Source: Klebsiella michiganensis
GTDB taxonomy: Bacteria; Pseudomonadota; Gammaproteobacteria; Enterobacterales; Enterobacteriaceae
Length of the DNA: 64,000 nucleotides
Direction of reading: 5' to 3'
Assembly: GCA_000963575.1 (NCBI GenBank)
Contig: CP011077.1
Coordinates: 1,426,001 to 1,490,000, forward strand
In this document: one piece after another, positions 31,279-40,533 of the stretch
How the letters are laid out: each line of letters begins with the position of its first letter
Position numbering within the stretch: the first letter of the stretch is position 1
Program-made: the position numbers and the translations under genes
Notes under the pieces: model-generated
What the model was told of the DNA's origin: nothing
What the model saw: only the letters and a program-made list of their open reading frames with translations
Databases searched by the model: none

Positions 31279-32112
31279 ATGCCAACCGCTGTTTTTGATA
31301 ACGCTCCTTTCTACGCCGCTGACATTATTCGCTCCAGAATTAACGGTCTGGTGCCACGCATCGCTTTTATTCTTGGCTCCGGGCTGGGGGAACTGGCGGA
31401 AAAAATCGACTCCCCGATAACTTTTTCATACGAAGAGCTGCCGGGGTTCCCGGTCAGCACCGTCCACGGCCATGCAGGCGAGCTGGTCGTCGGCACGCTG
31501 GCTGGCGTGCCGGTAGCCTGCATGAAAGGGCGAGGGCATTTTTATGAAGGGCGCGGGATGTCGGTAATGACCAGCGCAATTCGCACTTTTAAGCTACTGG
31601 GATGCGAAATTCTCTTCTCTACCAACGCCGCCGGTTCGCTGCGCCCTGAAGTGGAGCCAGGTAGCCTGGTGGCACTCAACGATCATATTAATACGATGCC
31701 GGGCACTCCGACCGTTGGGCCAAATGATGAGCGGTTTGGTGAGCGCTTTTTCTCGCTGGCAAACGCCTACGACGCTGACTACCGCGCTGTGCTACAGGAG
31801 GTTGCGCGCGAGCAGGGTTTCCCTCTGCACGAGGGGGTGTTTGTTTCCTATCCGGGGCCCAATTTCGAAACCGCAGCGGAAATTCGCATGATGCAAATCA
31901 TTGGTGGTCACGTAGTGGGGATGTCAGTTGTGCCGGAGGTGATCAGCGCCCGCCATTGCGGCCTGAAGGTGGTTGCTGTCTCGGCAATTACCAACCTTGC
32001 AGAAGGGTTAGGCAGTATTCAGCTTTCCCACGAACAGACGCTGAAAGCGGCTGTGCTGTCGCGCCAGAACTTCATTAACCTGATTTGCGGCTTCCTCAGC
32101 AAACTGGCCTGA
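31279..32112 (+). CDS. xapA: XapA, xanthosine (purine nucleoside) phosphorylase
   Basis: XapA splits xanthosine, inosine and guanosine with phosphate, giving base and ribose-1-phosphate. 277 residues, with the PNP signatures FILGSGLGELAEKID, GRGHFYEGRGMSVMT, TNAAGSLRPEVEPGS, NFETAAEIRMMQIIGG and GMSVVPEVISARHCGLKVVAVS. It is very close to E. coli XapA. It begins the xapAB pair, with xapR behind in the same direction. In E. coli the locus is at about 54 min, not beside rimK. Confidence 0.96.
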   Translation: MPTAVFDNAPFYAADIIRSRINGLVPRIAFILGSGLGELAEKIDSPITFSYEELPGFPVSTVHGHAGELVVGTLAGVPVACMKGRGHFYEGRGMSVMTSAIRTFKLLGCEILFSTNAAGSLRPEVEPGSLVALNDHINTMPGTPTVGPNDERFGERFFSLANAYDADYRAVLQEVAREQGFPLHEGVFVSYPGPNFETAAEIRMMQIIGGHVVGMSVVPEVISARHCGLKVVAVSAITNLAEGLGSIQLSHEQTLKAAVLSRQNFINLICGFLSKLA

Positions 32113-32140
32113 TCCTCACTGACCAAGGCAGGGAAAACAG

Positions 32141-33397
32141 ATGGCGATCAAACTCCGCTTAAAAATCATGCTGTTTTTGCAGTACTTTATCTGGGGGGCG
32201 TGGCTGGTCACGTTGGGATCTTACATGATCAATACGCTCGGCTTTAAAGGTGCAGATGTTGGCATGGTTTACAGCACCAAAGGGCTTACTGCGCTGCTGA
32301 TGCCGGGGCTTATCGGCATTGTTGCCGATAAATGGCTTCCGGCCAATCGGGTGTACTCTCTCTGCCATTTGGTGGGGGCAGGGATGCTGGTCTGGGCGGC
32401 CAGTATTAACCAGCCGGGGCTGATGTTTTGGGCAATGCTGGGTAATGCGCTGGCCTTTATGCCGACCATCGCCCTGTCCAATACCGTTTCTTACGCCTGC
32501 CTGGAAAAAGCCGGTCTGGATACGGTGACTCATTTCCCGCCGGTGAGGGTGTTCGGTACCGTAGGCTTTATTGCGGCTATGTGGACCGTCAGCCTGATGC
32601 GTATCGAACTGAGTAGCATTCAGCTCTATATTGCCGCAGCGACGTCAGGCTTGCTGGCGCTGTATGCGCTTACGCTGCCGACCATTCCGGTGGTAAAACA
32701 CCAGGCCGCGCGCAGTTGGGTGAGCCGCCTGGGACTGGACGCGTTTGTGCTGTTCAAAAAGCCACAGATGGCAGTTTTTTTCCTGTTCGCCATGCTGCTT
32801 GGTGCGGTCCTGCAAATCACCAACACTTTCGGCAACCCTTTCCTGCATGATTTCGCCCGCCAGCCGGAGTTTGCCGACAGTTTTGTGGTGCAGTACCCCT
32901 CGATTTTGCTGTCCGTCTCACAGATGTCTGAAGTGGTCTTTATTTTGACGATTCCCTTTTTCCTGCGCCGTTTCGGGATCAAGCAGGTCATGCTGATGAG
33001 CATGGTCGCCTGGGTGCTGCGTTTTGCGCTGTTTGCCTGGGGCGACCCCTCGGCTTTTGGCTTTGTGCTGCTGTTGCTGTCGATGGTGGTGTACGGCTGG
33101 GCCTTTGATTTCTTTAATATCTCAGGCTCCGTCTTTGTTGAGCAGGAGGTGGATTCACGCATTCGCGCCAGCGCCCAAGGGTTGTTTATGACCATGGTGA
33201 ACGGAATTGGTGCGTATCTCGGCGCGATTGTCAGCGGCTACGTGGTGGATTATTTCACAGCCGATGGCGTCAAAGACTGGCCGACCATCTGGCTGGTGTT
33301 TGCTGGCTATGCGCTGGTGCTCGCTATCGTCTTCCACTTTAGCTTCCATTATCGCCACCGCCAGATAAGTGATTCTTCGGCATCGCTCGCACATTAA
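32141..33397 (+). CDS. xapB: XapB, xanthosine permease (nucleoside:H+ symporter)
   Basis: 418 residues, 12 membrane segments, NupG/XapB family of the MFS (FLQYFIWGAWLVTLGSYM at the start, then FPPVRVFGTVGFIAAMW and the VNGIGAYLGAIVSGYVVDYF region). It imports xanthosine and other nucleosides by proton symport. It starts 28 bases after xapA, so the two are one transcript. Confidence 0.94.
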   Translation: MAIKLRLKIMLFLQYFIWGAWLVTLGSYMINTLGFKGADVGMVYSTKGLTALLMPGLIGIVADKWLPANRVYSLCHLVGAGMLVWAASINQPGLMFWAMLGNALAFMPTIALSNTVSYACLEKAGLDTVTHFPPVRVFGTVGFIAAMWTVSLMRIELSSIQLYIAAATSGLLALYALTLPTIPVVKHQAARSWVSRLGLDAFVLFKKPQMAVFFLFAMLLGAVLQITNTFGNPFLHDFARQPEFADSFVVQYPSILLSVSQMSEVVFILTIPFFLRRFGIKQVMLMSMVAWVLRFALFAWGDPSAFGFVLLLLSMVVYGWAFDFFNISGSVFVEQEVDSRIRASAQGLFMTMVNGIGAYLGAIVSGYVVDYFTADGVKDWPTIWLVFAGYALVLAIVFHFSFHYRHRQISDSSASLAH

Positions 33398-33436
33398 GGC
33401 TCCCGGCCTTACAGCTAGCGTAAGCGATGTTAATTT

Positions 33437-33464
33437 ATGAGGCTTGCTACTCAGGGAGCCTCAT
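33437..33464 (+). promoter_or_regulatory. Hairpin enclosing the xapR ribosome-binding site and start codon
   Basis: ATGAGGCT (33437-33444) pairs perfectly with AGCCTCAT (33457-33464), the right arm including the first two bases of the xapR ATG (33463). Most of the Shine-Dalgarno sequence AGGGAG (33453-33458) is in or next to the loop. Folding would limit initiation on xapR. Confidence 0.4.
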
Positions 33465-34368
33465 GAATACATCTCAGCGTATCTATCGCACCGACCTTAA
33501 GCTGCTGCGTTATTTTCAGGCCGTAGCCGAGGAACTGCACTTTGGCCGGGCTGCCGCGCGGCTGAACATGTCGCAGCCTCCCCTGAGCTTCCATATTAAA
33601 GAGCTGGAGGCTCAACTGGGTACGGTTCTGTTTATTCGCCATTCCCGGCACGTAGCGCTGACCCATGCAGGCGTTGTCCTGCTGGAAGAGACAAAACAGC
33701 TGCTTAACAATGCCAGTCTTGCGCTGGCGAGAGTTGAACAAATTGGCCGCGGCGAAGGCGGGCGCATTCAGTTAGGGATTGTCGGGACTGCAATCTGGGG
33801 CGGGCTGCGGCTTGGGCTACAGCGGTTTATTGCTGACTATCCCGCTATTGACGTGACCTTTCGCGAAAAGTCCCCAGGGGATCAGCTCGCACTGCTTGAA
33901 CGCCACGAGATTGATGCCGGGATCTGGCGGATGGAAACCTGCCCGCCTGGGGGCCTGCAGAGCGAAAAACTGCATGAGGCAACATTTATGGTGGCGCTGC
34001 CGGAGAGTCATCCGCTAGCCCGGCAGCAGACGGTGGACATTACCCAACTGCGCCATGAGCCGTTCGTGACGATGACCGCCATTCACTCTGACTGGACTTT
34101 CCTGCAGCGCGTTTGCCGCGAAGCCGGTTTTACCCCACGGGTTGTTCGTGAGGCGGTGGAGCCGCAAACCGTGCTGGCGTTGGTGAGTATCGGTTTCGGG
34201 CTAACTATTATTGCCGACAGCTACGCGCAAATGAACTGGCCTGGCGTGGTGTTTCGTCCTCCCTCCCGGCCGATTCCTGCCGATCTTTATGCCGTTTTTG
34301 ATCCCGTGCATCTCACCTTGACCACAAAGCAATTAATTGAGGCACTTAAGAAGTCTCCCGCCGATTAG
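33463..34368 (+). CDS. xapR: XapR, LysR-type activator of xapAB
   Basis: 301 residues. The N-terminal winged helix-turn-helix has DLKLLRYFQAVAEELHFGRAAARLNMSQPPLSFHIKELE (about 9-47); the rest is a LysR effector domain binding xanthosine in E. coli. The C-terminal IADSYAQMNWPGVVFRP is shared with E. coli XapR. ATG 33463 has AGGGAG 4 bases upstream and fits the homologue; an earlier in-frame ATG at 33427 lies in the leader hairpin region. Unlike many LysR genes it is co-directional with its targets, as in E. coli. Confidence 0.93.
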   Translation: MNTSQRIYRTDLKLLRYFQAVAEELHFGRAAARLNMSQPPLSFHIKELEAQLGTVLFIRHSRHVALTHAGVVLLEETKQLLNNASLALARVEQIGRGEGGRIQLGIVGTAIWGGLRLGLQRFIADYPAIDVTFREKSPGDQLALLERHEIDAGIWRMETCPPGGLQSEKLHEATFMVALPESHPLARQQTVDITQLRHEPFVTMTAIHSDWTFLQRVCREAGFTPRVVREAVEPQTVLALVSIGFGLTIIADSYAQMNWPGVVFRPPSRPIPADLYAVFDPVHLTLTTKQLIEALKKSPAD

Positions 34369-34443
34369 CCCATCGTTGAAAGGTGAGGGCAGTGGTATGA
34401 TTAGCGGGCGGTTAATTTTGGTCTGGTTGCTCAGAGGTGCAGG

Positions 34444-35346
34444 TTGAAAATCGCTATTTTATCCCGGGATGGAACGCTCTATTCATGCAAGCGCCTGCGC
34501 GAGGCGGCGACGCGTCGCGGTCATCAGGTGGAGATCATCGATCCCCTTTCTTGCTATATGAACATTAATCCGGCCGCGCCTTCCGTGCACTACAAGGGGC
34601 GTCAACTGCCGCATTATGACGCGGTAATTCCGCGTATTGGCTCGGCTATCACTTTTTACGGCACGGCGGTGCTGCGCCAGTTTGAAATGCTGGGCAGCTA
34701 CCCGCTCAATGAATCGGTGGCCATCACCCGCGCGCGGGACAAACTGCGTTCGTTACAGTTGCTGGCGAAGCAGGGGATTGATTTGCCGGTAACGGGGTTC
34801 GCCCACTCACCCGACGATACCAGTGACCTGATTGATATGGTGGGCGGTGCGCCGCTGGTGGTGAAGCTCGTGGAAGGCACGCAGGGCATTGGCGTGGTGC
34901 TGGCCGAAACGCGGCAGGCGGCGGAAAGCGTGATTGATGCGTTTCGCGGTCTGAATGCCCATATTTTAGTGCAGGAATACATCAAAGAAGCGAAGGGAAG
35001 GGATATTCGCTGCCTGGTGGTGGGTGACCAGGTTGTTGCCGCCATTGAGCGGCAGGCCAAACCCGGCGATTTCCGCTCAAACCTGCACCGGGGCGGCGTC
35101 GCGCACCAGGTGACCATTACCGATCTTGAGCGCGAGGTGGCGCTAAAAGCGGCCAGCACGCTGGGGCTGGATATCGCCGGGGTGGACATTTTACGCGCCG
35201 ATCGTGGGCCGCTGGTGATGGAAGTGAACGCCTCGCCGGGGCTGGAAGGCATTGAAAACACAAGCGGTGTCGATATCGCCGGGCTGATGATCAAATGGAT
35301 AGAGCAGCAGGCGCGCCCTGGGTACTGTCTTAAAACCGGCGGATAA
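34444..35346 (+). CDS. rimK: RimK, ribosomal protein S6 glutamate ligase
   Basis: RimK is an ATP-grasp ligase that adds glutamate residues to the C-terminus of ribosomal protein bS6 and can make poly-alpha-glutamate. 300 residues as in E. coli; the ATP-grasp core is visible (VVKLVEGTQGIGVVLAET; ILVQEYIKEAKGRDIRCLVVGD; VMEVNASPGLEGIE). The start codon is TTG at 34444, preceded by AGAGGTGCAGG. With xapABR upstream, it must use its own promoter or read-through, unlike the E. coli nfsA-rimK-ybjN transcript. Confidence 0.96.
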   Translation: MKIAILSRDGTLYSCKRLREAATRRGHQVEIIDPLSCYMNINPAAPSVHYKGRQLPHYDAVIPRIGSAITFYGTAVLRQFEMLGSYPLNESVAITRARDKLRSLQLLAKQGIDLPVTGFAHSPDDTSDLIDMVGGAPLVVKLVEGTQGIGVVLAETRQAAESVIDAFRGLNAHILVQEYIKEAKGRDIRCLVVGDQVVAAIERQAKPGDFRSNLHRGGVAHQVTITDLEREVALKAASTLGLDIAGVDILRADRGPLVMEVNASPGLEGIENTSGVDIAGLMIKWIEQQARPGYCLKTGG

Positions 35347-35438
35347 TCGCCAAATCGGCGCTTATGCATAGTATGACGTGTCATTTTTGCGTAAGATGGC
35401 ACGTTAATTTTTGAACCGGTAATGAGGTTTTTGCGTTT

Positions 35439-35918
35439 ATGGATTCACTCGTGGTCCCGACTCTGGACACTTTACGCCGCTGGCTGGATGAAATCGGCGT
35501 AACCTTTTTCGAGTGCGATACCTGTCAGGCATTGCATTTGCCCCATATGCAGAACTTCGATGGCGTATACGACGCGAAAATCGATCTTGTGGACAACATT
35601 ATCCTGTTTTCTGCATTGGCCGAAGTTAAGCCGTCGGCGCTGTTGCCGCTGGCGTCCGATCTTTCCTCGATCAATGCCAGCTCGCTGACGGTGAAAGCTT
35701 TCCTCGACATACAGGATGATAACCTGCCCAAGCTGGTGGTATGTCAGTCGTTGTATGCCTCGGTGGGTATTACCCGCGAGCAGTTTGCCGCCTTCGTTCA
35801 GCAGAGCGAAGAGCAGGTTTCGATGGTGATCCTCGAAGCCTGTGCTAATCAGCTGCTGTTTGTGGCTGAAGAAGAAGAGCGCGACAGCACAATTATTCAC
35901 ACTCACTCTCTGCACTGA
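35439..35918 (+). CDS. ybjN: YbjN, sensory-transduction-like regulatory protein
   Basis: 159 residues (E. coli 158), acidic, in the YbjN/type III secretion chaperone-like fold family; starts MDSLVVPTLDTLRRWLDEIG and holds a TCQALHLPHMQN segment. In E. coli, changes in its level affect motility, biofilm, acid response and multicopy suppression of temperature-sensitive mutants; its biochemical role is not settled. It lies 92 bases after rimK. Confidence 0.94.
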   Translation: MDSLVVPTLDTLRRWLDEIGVTFFECDTCQALHLPHMQNFDGVYDAKIDLVDNIILFSALAEVKPSALLPLASDLSSINASSLTVKAFLDIQDDNLPKLVVCQSLYASVGITREQFAAFVQQSEEQVSMVILEACANQLLFVAEEEERDSTIIHTHSLH

Positions 35919-36302
35919 TCCTTTCTTATTTTAACGCAGCGGCCACCAGCGCCGCCGCGTTCCGCATGTTTTTATTCTGTCATATTGCCGTCATAGCCAG
36001 ACAAATCCCTGCCATAAGGCAATTATTTGCCGCCTGTATAGACGAAAGATGTCTGGAAAGTTGATAAAAGGCGTTTTTTCATCCGGGCTATAGTCGCCAA
36101 CCCTGGCTACAGTTATTCTTGCGTGGCCGTAAAAACGAGCAACGTCTGCGTGAAGATTGCCCAAATTCTTTTTCTGCAGAATGAATAGAGATGCATGAAT
36201 TTTGCATGCTAAAAACAGCGTGCGGCGAATGCGGATAAGCCACATTGCGTAAATTCGGCTCATTCGAGTCTGGTTTGGCCTTTATTCAGAAGGAATGAAA
36301 TT
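35919..36302. other. ybjN-potF intergenic region
   Basis: 384 bases, AT-rich near potF, holding the potF promoter region. It includes two TGCATG hexamers (36192-36197 and 36203-36208) spaced 11 bases, one helical turn, which may be an operator. The 90-codon minus-strand frame at 35991-36263 has no homologue I recognise and no SD, and is not called. I looked for a sigma-54 -24/-12 element and did not find a convincing one. Confidence 0.6.
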
Positions 36303-37415
36303 ATGCTCTACCTACGTAAAAAAGGGTTGTTGGGGATGGTTGCCGGTGCGCTGATGGTGGCCTCTGCCGCCAGCTCTGCCGCCGAACAAAAGACGCTGCA
36401 CGTCTATAACTGGTCAGACTATATCGCCACGGATACCCTGGCAAACTTCACCAAAGAGACCGGCATCAAAGTGGTTTACGACGTGTTCGATTCCAACGAG
36501 GTGCTGGAAGGCAAACTGATGGCGGGCAGCACGGGTTATGACCTGGTGGTGCCGTCTTCGCAGTTCCTTGAGCGCCAGGCTCAGGCCGGTATTTTCGAGC
36601 CTCTGGATAAAAGCAAACTGCCGAATTACAAAAACCTCGACCCGGAAATGCTCAAGCTGGTGGCGCAAAACGACCACGATAATAAATACGGTATTCCGTA
36701 CATGATGGTGACGACCGGCATTGGCTATAACGTTGAGAAGGTGAAAGCCGCGCTGGGCAAAGACGCCCCGGTGGACAGCTGGGATCTGATCTTCAAGCCA
36801 GAGAACCTTGAAAAACTGAAAAGCTGTGGCGTGTCGTTCCTGGACGCGCCTAGTGAAATTTACGCCACCGTGTTGCACTACCTGGGCAAAGATCCGAACA
36901 GCACCAACGCCGCAGACTACACCGGCGCGGCTAACGATTTGCTGATGAAGCTGCGTCCAAATATTCGTTACTTCCATTCATCCCAGTACATCAACGATCT
37001 CGCCAACGGTGATATTTGCGTGGCGATTGGCTGGTCCGGGGATATTCTGCAGGCAGCAAATCGCGCCAAAGAAGCTAAAAATGGCGTGAATGTTGCTTAT
37101 TCCATTCCTAAGGAAGGCGCGATGGTCTACTTCGATATGTTTGCCCTGCCGGTAGACGCGAAGAACAAAGACGAAGCGTACCAGTTCCTTAACTACCTGA
37201 TGAAGCCGGACGTTATCGCCAACATCAGTAATCATATTTACTACGCGAACGCCAATAAAGAAGCTACGCCGTTACTGAGCGAAGAAGTCCGCAGCAACCC
37301 GGGAATTTACCCGCCGGCGGATATTCGTGCCAAGTTGTTCACACAAACGGTGATGCCAGCGAAGATTGACCGGGTTATCACCCGCGCGTGGACTAAGGTT
37401 AAAACAGGCAAGTAG
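36303..37415 (+). CDS. potF: PotF, periplasmic putrescine-binding protein
   Basis: PotF delivers putrescine to the PotGHI ABC importer. 370 residues, the E. coli length. The signal peptide ends at SSAAEQKTLHVYNWSD; the mature protein has the binding-site regions VYNWSDYI, VPSSQFLERQ and the C-terminal KIDRVITRAWTKVKTGK. First gene of potFGHI; followed by a set of hairpins that likely give excess binding protein over the membrane components. Confidence 0.97.
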   Translation: MLYLRKKGLLGMVAGALMVASAASSAAEQKTLHVYNWSDYIATDTLANFTKETGIKVVYDVFDSNEVLEGKLMAGSTGYDLVVPSSQFLERQAQAGIFEPLDKSKLPNYKNLDPEMLKLVAQNDHDNKYGIPYMMVTTGIGYNVEKVKAALGKDAPVDSWDLIFKPENLEKLKSCGVSFLDAPSEIYATVLHYLGKDPNSTNAADYTGAANDLLMKLRPNIRYFHSSQYINDLANGDICVAIGWSGDILQAANRAKEAKNGVNVAYSIPKEGAMVYFDMFALPVDAKNKDEAYQFLNYLMKPDVIANISNHIYYANANKEATPLLSEEVRSNPGIYPPADIRAKLFTQTVMPAKIDRVITRAWTKVKTGK

Positions 37416-37434
37416 TCCTGTTACACCCTGCACC

Positions 37435-37530
37435 GGGCGGTTGCACCAGAGTTGTGCAATCGCCCCAGCCTGAACGGAAGCCCTTGTTTCCGGGAGGGCT
37501 AAAAGTACGGCAACCGGGCCGTATCTTCTT
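37435..37530 (+). promoter_or_regulatory. potF-potG intercistronic hairpins (attenuator / mRNA-stability element)
   Basis: A 12-bp stem (37435-37446 with 37454-37465, one G-U) is followed by TACGGC-AACCGG-GCCGTA (about 37505-37522), running into a T-rich tract (TCTTCTTTTTGC). The second looks like a leaky terminator. Such elements typically lower downstream ABC gene expression relative to the binding protein. Confidence 0.6.
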
Positions 37531-37556
37531 TTTGCTTTTGCCGGAGAGCAACAGAA

Positions 37557-38690
37557 TTGAACGACGCAATCCCTCGCCCGCAGTCCAAAACACCCAAAGC
37601 GCTGACGCCGCTGCTGGAAATTCGTAACCTTACTAAATCGTTTGATGGCCAACATGCCGTGGATGACGTCAGCCTGACCATCTATAAAGGCGAAATTTTT
37701 GCTTTGCTGGGCGCCTCAGGCTGCGGCAAATCTACGCTGCTGCGTATGCTGGCGGGGTTTGAGCAGCCAAGCGCGGGGCAAATCATGCTTGATGGCGTCG
37801 ATTTGTCTCATGTGCCGCCTTACCAGCGTCCGATCAATATGATGTTCCAGTCTTATGCGCTGTTCCCGCACATGACCGTGGAGCAGAACATCGCCTTTGG
37901 CCTGAAGCAGGACAAACTGCCGAAGTCGGAGATTACCAGCCGGGTTGCAGAAATGCTGACCCTGGTGCACATGCAGGAATTTGCAAAACGCAAACCTCAC
38001 CAGCTTTCAGGCGGCCAGCGTCAGCGCGTGGCGCTAGCCCGTAGCCTGGCTAAGCGCCCCAAATTGCTGTTGCTTGACGAGCCTATGGGGGCGCTGGATA
38101 AAAAACTGCGCGACAGGATGCAGCTGGAAGTGGTGGACATTCTTGAACGCGTCGGCGTGACCTGCGTGATGGTGACCCATGACCAGGAAGAGGCGATGAC
38201 CATGGCCGGGCGAATTGCGATCATGAATCGCGGTAAGTTCGTGCAAATCGGCGAGCCGGAAGAGATTTATGAGCACCCAACCACCCGCTATAGCGCGGAG
38301 TTTATCGGTTCGGTTAACGTCTTCGAAGGGGTATTAAAAGAGCGTCAGGACGACGGGCTGGTGATAGATAGTCCTGGACTAGTGCATCCGCTGAAGGTGG
38401 ATCCTGACGCTTCCGTGGTAGATGGCGTGCCGGTTTTCGTCGCGCTGCGCCCGGAAAAGGTGATGCTTTGCGAAGAGCCGCCCGCCGATGGCTATAACTT
38501 TGCCGTCGGAGAAGTGGTGCATATCGCCTATCTCGGCGATCTCTCCATCTACCACGTTCGCCTGAAAAGTGGGCAGATGATCAGCGCCCAGCTGCAGAAT
38601 GAGCACCGCTATCGTAAAGGGGCGCCCACCTGGGGGGATGAAGTTCGTCTGTGCTGGGATGCCGACAGCTGCGTGGTTCTGACGGTTTAA
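37557..38690 (+). CDS. potG: PotG, putrescine importer ATP-binding protein
   Basis: 377 residues as in E. coli. Walker A GASGCGKST (about 53-61), signature LSGGQRQRVALARSLA, Walker B KLLLLDEPMGALD, switch His in VMVTHDQEEAMTMAG, then a C-terminal TOBE domain (about 290-377). The start is TTG at 37557 with GGAGAG 9 bases upstream, matching the E. coli N-terminus NDAIPRPQ. Confidence 0.96.
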   Translation: MNDAIPRPQSKTPKALTPLLEIRNLTKSFDGQHAVDDVSLTIYKGEIFALLGASGCGKSTLLRMLAGFEQPSAGQIMLDGVDLSHVPPYQRPINMMFQSYALFPHMTVEQNIAFGLKQDKLPKSEITSRVAEMLTLVHMQEFAKRKPHQLSGGQRQRVALARSLAKRPKLLLLDEPMGALDKKLRDRMQLEVVDILERVGVTCVMVTHDQEEAMTMAGRIAIMNRGKFVQIGEPEEIYEHPTTRYSAEFIGSVNVFEGVLKERQDDGLVIDSPGLVHPLKVDPDASVVDGVPVFVALRPEKVMLCEEPPADGYNFAVGEVVHIAYLGDLSIYHVRLKSGQMISAQLQNEHRYRKGAPTWGDEVRLCWDADSCVVLTV

Positions 38691-38699
38691 GGAGGCAAG

Positions 38700-39662
38700 A
38701 TGACAACACTTTCTGAAGGCCCGGCAGAGACGGCCGTGCTTAAGCCCTCGGGCATGAAGCGTTTGCTCGCCCGTTTGCAGATGGCACACGGGCGCAAGCT
38801 GGCGATCGCGTTGCCATATCTGTGGCTGATCCTGCTGTTTATGCTGCCATTTCTCATCGTCTTTAAGATCAGCTTTTCGGAAATAGCCCGTGCGATCCCG
38901 CCATACAGCGATCTGGTGAGCTGGGCCGATGGGCAACTGTCGATCACCCTGAATCTGGCGAATTACTTCCAGCTGACGGACGATCCGCTCTATTTCGAGG
39001 CTTATCTACAGTCTTTGCAGGTGGCGGCGATTTCAACGCTGTGCTGCCTGGCGCTGGGCTATCCGCTCGCGTGGGCGGTAGCGCACAGTAAACCCTCCAC
39101 GCGAAACATTCTGCTGCTGCTGGTGATCTTGCCGTCATGGACCTCGTTCCTGATCCGCGTGTATGCGTGGATGGGCATACTGAAAAACAACGGCATATTG
39201 AATAATGTGCTGCTTTGGCTCGGGGTTATCGACCAGCCGTTGACTATCCTGCATACCAATCTTGCGGTCTACATCGGGATTGTTTATGCCTATCTGCCGT
39301 TTATGGTGCTGCCGATTTATACCGCGCTGACGCGCATTGATTACTCACTGGTAGAGGCTTCGTTAGATCTCGGCGCCCGCCCGCTGAAAACTTTCTTTAG
39401 CGTGATTGTGCCGCTGACCAAAGGTGGGATTATCGCGGGTTCGATGCTGGTGTTTATTCCGGCAGTAGGGGAGTTTGTGATCCCGGAACTGCTTGGCGGA
39501 CCGGACAGCATTATGATTGGTCGCGTCCTGTGGCAGGAATTCTTTAATAACCGCGACTGGCCGGTGGCCTCAGCCGTGGCAATTATCATGCTTTTGCTGC
39601 TGATTGTGCCGATCATGTGGTTCCATAAATACCAGAACAAAGCGGCGGAGGACCACGCATGA
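38700..39662 (+). CDS. potH: PotH, putrescine importer permease
   Basis: 320 residues with six membrane segments and the ABC permease EAA loop around EASLDLGARPLKTFFSVIVPLTKGGI. Starts 9 bases after potG and overlaps potI by 4 bases. The N-terminal 30 residues are cytoplasmic and poorly conserved. Confidence 0.96.
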   Translation: MTTLSEGPAETAVLKPSGMKRLLARLQMAHGRKLAIALPYLWLILLFMLPFLIVFKISFSEIARAIPPYSDLVSWADGQLSITLNLANYFQLTDDPLYFEAYLQSLQVAAISTLCCLALGYPLAWAVAHSKPSTRNILLLLVILPSWTSFLIRVYAWMGILKNNGILNNVLLWLGVIDQPLTILHTNLAVYIGIVYAYLPFMVLPIYTALTRIDYSLVEASLDLGARPLKTFFSVIVPLTKGGIIAGSMLVFIPAVGEFVIPELLGGPDSIMIGRVLWQEFFNNRDWPVASAVAIIMLLLLIVPIMWFHKYQNKAAEDHA

Positions 39663-40504
39663 ACAACTTACCGGTGGTGCGCTCTCCGTGGCGTCTTCTG
39701 ATTCTGTTTATTGGTTTTACCTTCCTGTATGCGCCAATGCTGATGCTGGTCATCTACTCGTTTAACAGTTCTAAACTGGTAACGGTATGGGCCGGCTGGT
39801 CAACGCGCTGGTACGGCGAGCTGTTCAGGGATTCGGCGATGATGAACGCCGTTGGCCTGAGCCTGACCATCGCCGCGGCTGCCGCTACGATGGCGGTGAT
39901 CCTCGGCACAATTGCCGCCGTGGTGATGGTGCGCTTTGGCCGTTTTCGTGGCTCAAACGGCTTTGCCTTTATGCTGACCGCGCCGCTGGTTATGCCGGAT
40001 GTGATCACCGGGCTTTCTCTGTTGCTGCTGTTCGTGGCGCTGGCGCATGCAATAGGCTGGCCGAGCGACAGAGGGATGCTCACCATCTGGCTGGCGCATG
40101 TGACGTTCTGTACCGCTTATGTTGCCGTGGTGATTAGCTCACGCCTGCGGGAGCTGGACCGCTCCATTGAAGAAGCGGCGATGGATCTGGGGGCGACGCC
40201 GCTGAAAGTGTTCTTTGTGATCACCGTGCCGATGATCTCACCTGCCATTATCTCCGGCTGGCTGCTGGCGTTCACGCTTTCGCTTGACGATCTGGTTATC
40301 GCCAGCTTCGTATCCGGGCCGGGCGCCACTACGCTGCCGATGCTGGTGTTCTCGAATGTGCGCATGGGGGTTAACCCGGAAATTAACGCGCTGGCGTCGA
40401 TTATTCTCGGCGTTGTGGGCGTTATCGGCTTGATTGCATGGTGGTTTATGGCTCGGGCAGAAAAGCAGCGGCTGCGCGATATCCAGAGTGCAAGACGTGG
40501 TTAA
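39659..40504 (+). CDS. potI: PotI, putrescine importer permease
   Basis: 281 residues, six membrane segments, EAA loop EEAAMDLGATPLKVFFVITVPMISPAIISG. Pairs with PotH to form the channel. ATGA overlap with potH; last gene of potFGHI, followed by a strong hairpin. Confidence 0.96.
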   Translation: MNNLPVVRSPWRLLILFIGFTFLYAPMLMLVIYSFNSSKLVTVWAGWSTRWYGELFRDSAMMNAVGLSLTIAAAAATMAVILGTIAAVVMVRFGRFRGSNGFAFMLTAPLVMPDVITGLSLLLLFVALAHAIGWPSDRGMLTIWLAHVTFCTAYVAVVISSRLRELDRSIEEAAMDLGATPLKVFFVITVPMISPAIISGWLLAFTLSLDDLVIASFVSGPGATTLPMLVFSNVRMGVNPEINALASIILGVVGVIGLIAWWFMARAEKQRLRDIQSARRG

Positions 40505-40533
40505 AACGCCTAAAATCTGCAATGATGTGCCTC

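Noticed and set aside
35991..36263. 90-codon minus-strand open frame upstream of potF
   Set aside because: No Shine-Dalgarno sequence, no recognisable family, and it covers the potF promoter region.
36270..36300. Sigma-54 promoter before potF
   Set aside because: TTGGCC is present but the -12 GC element is not at the required spacing.
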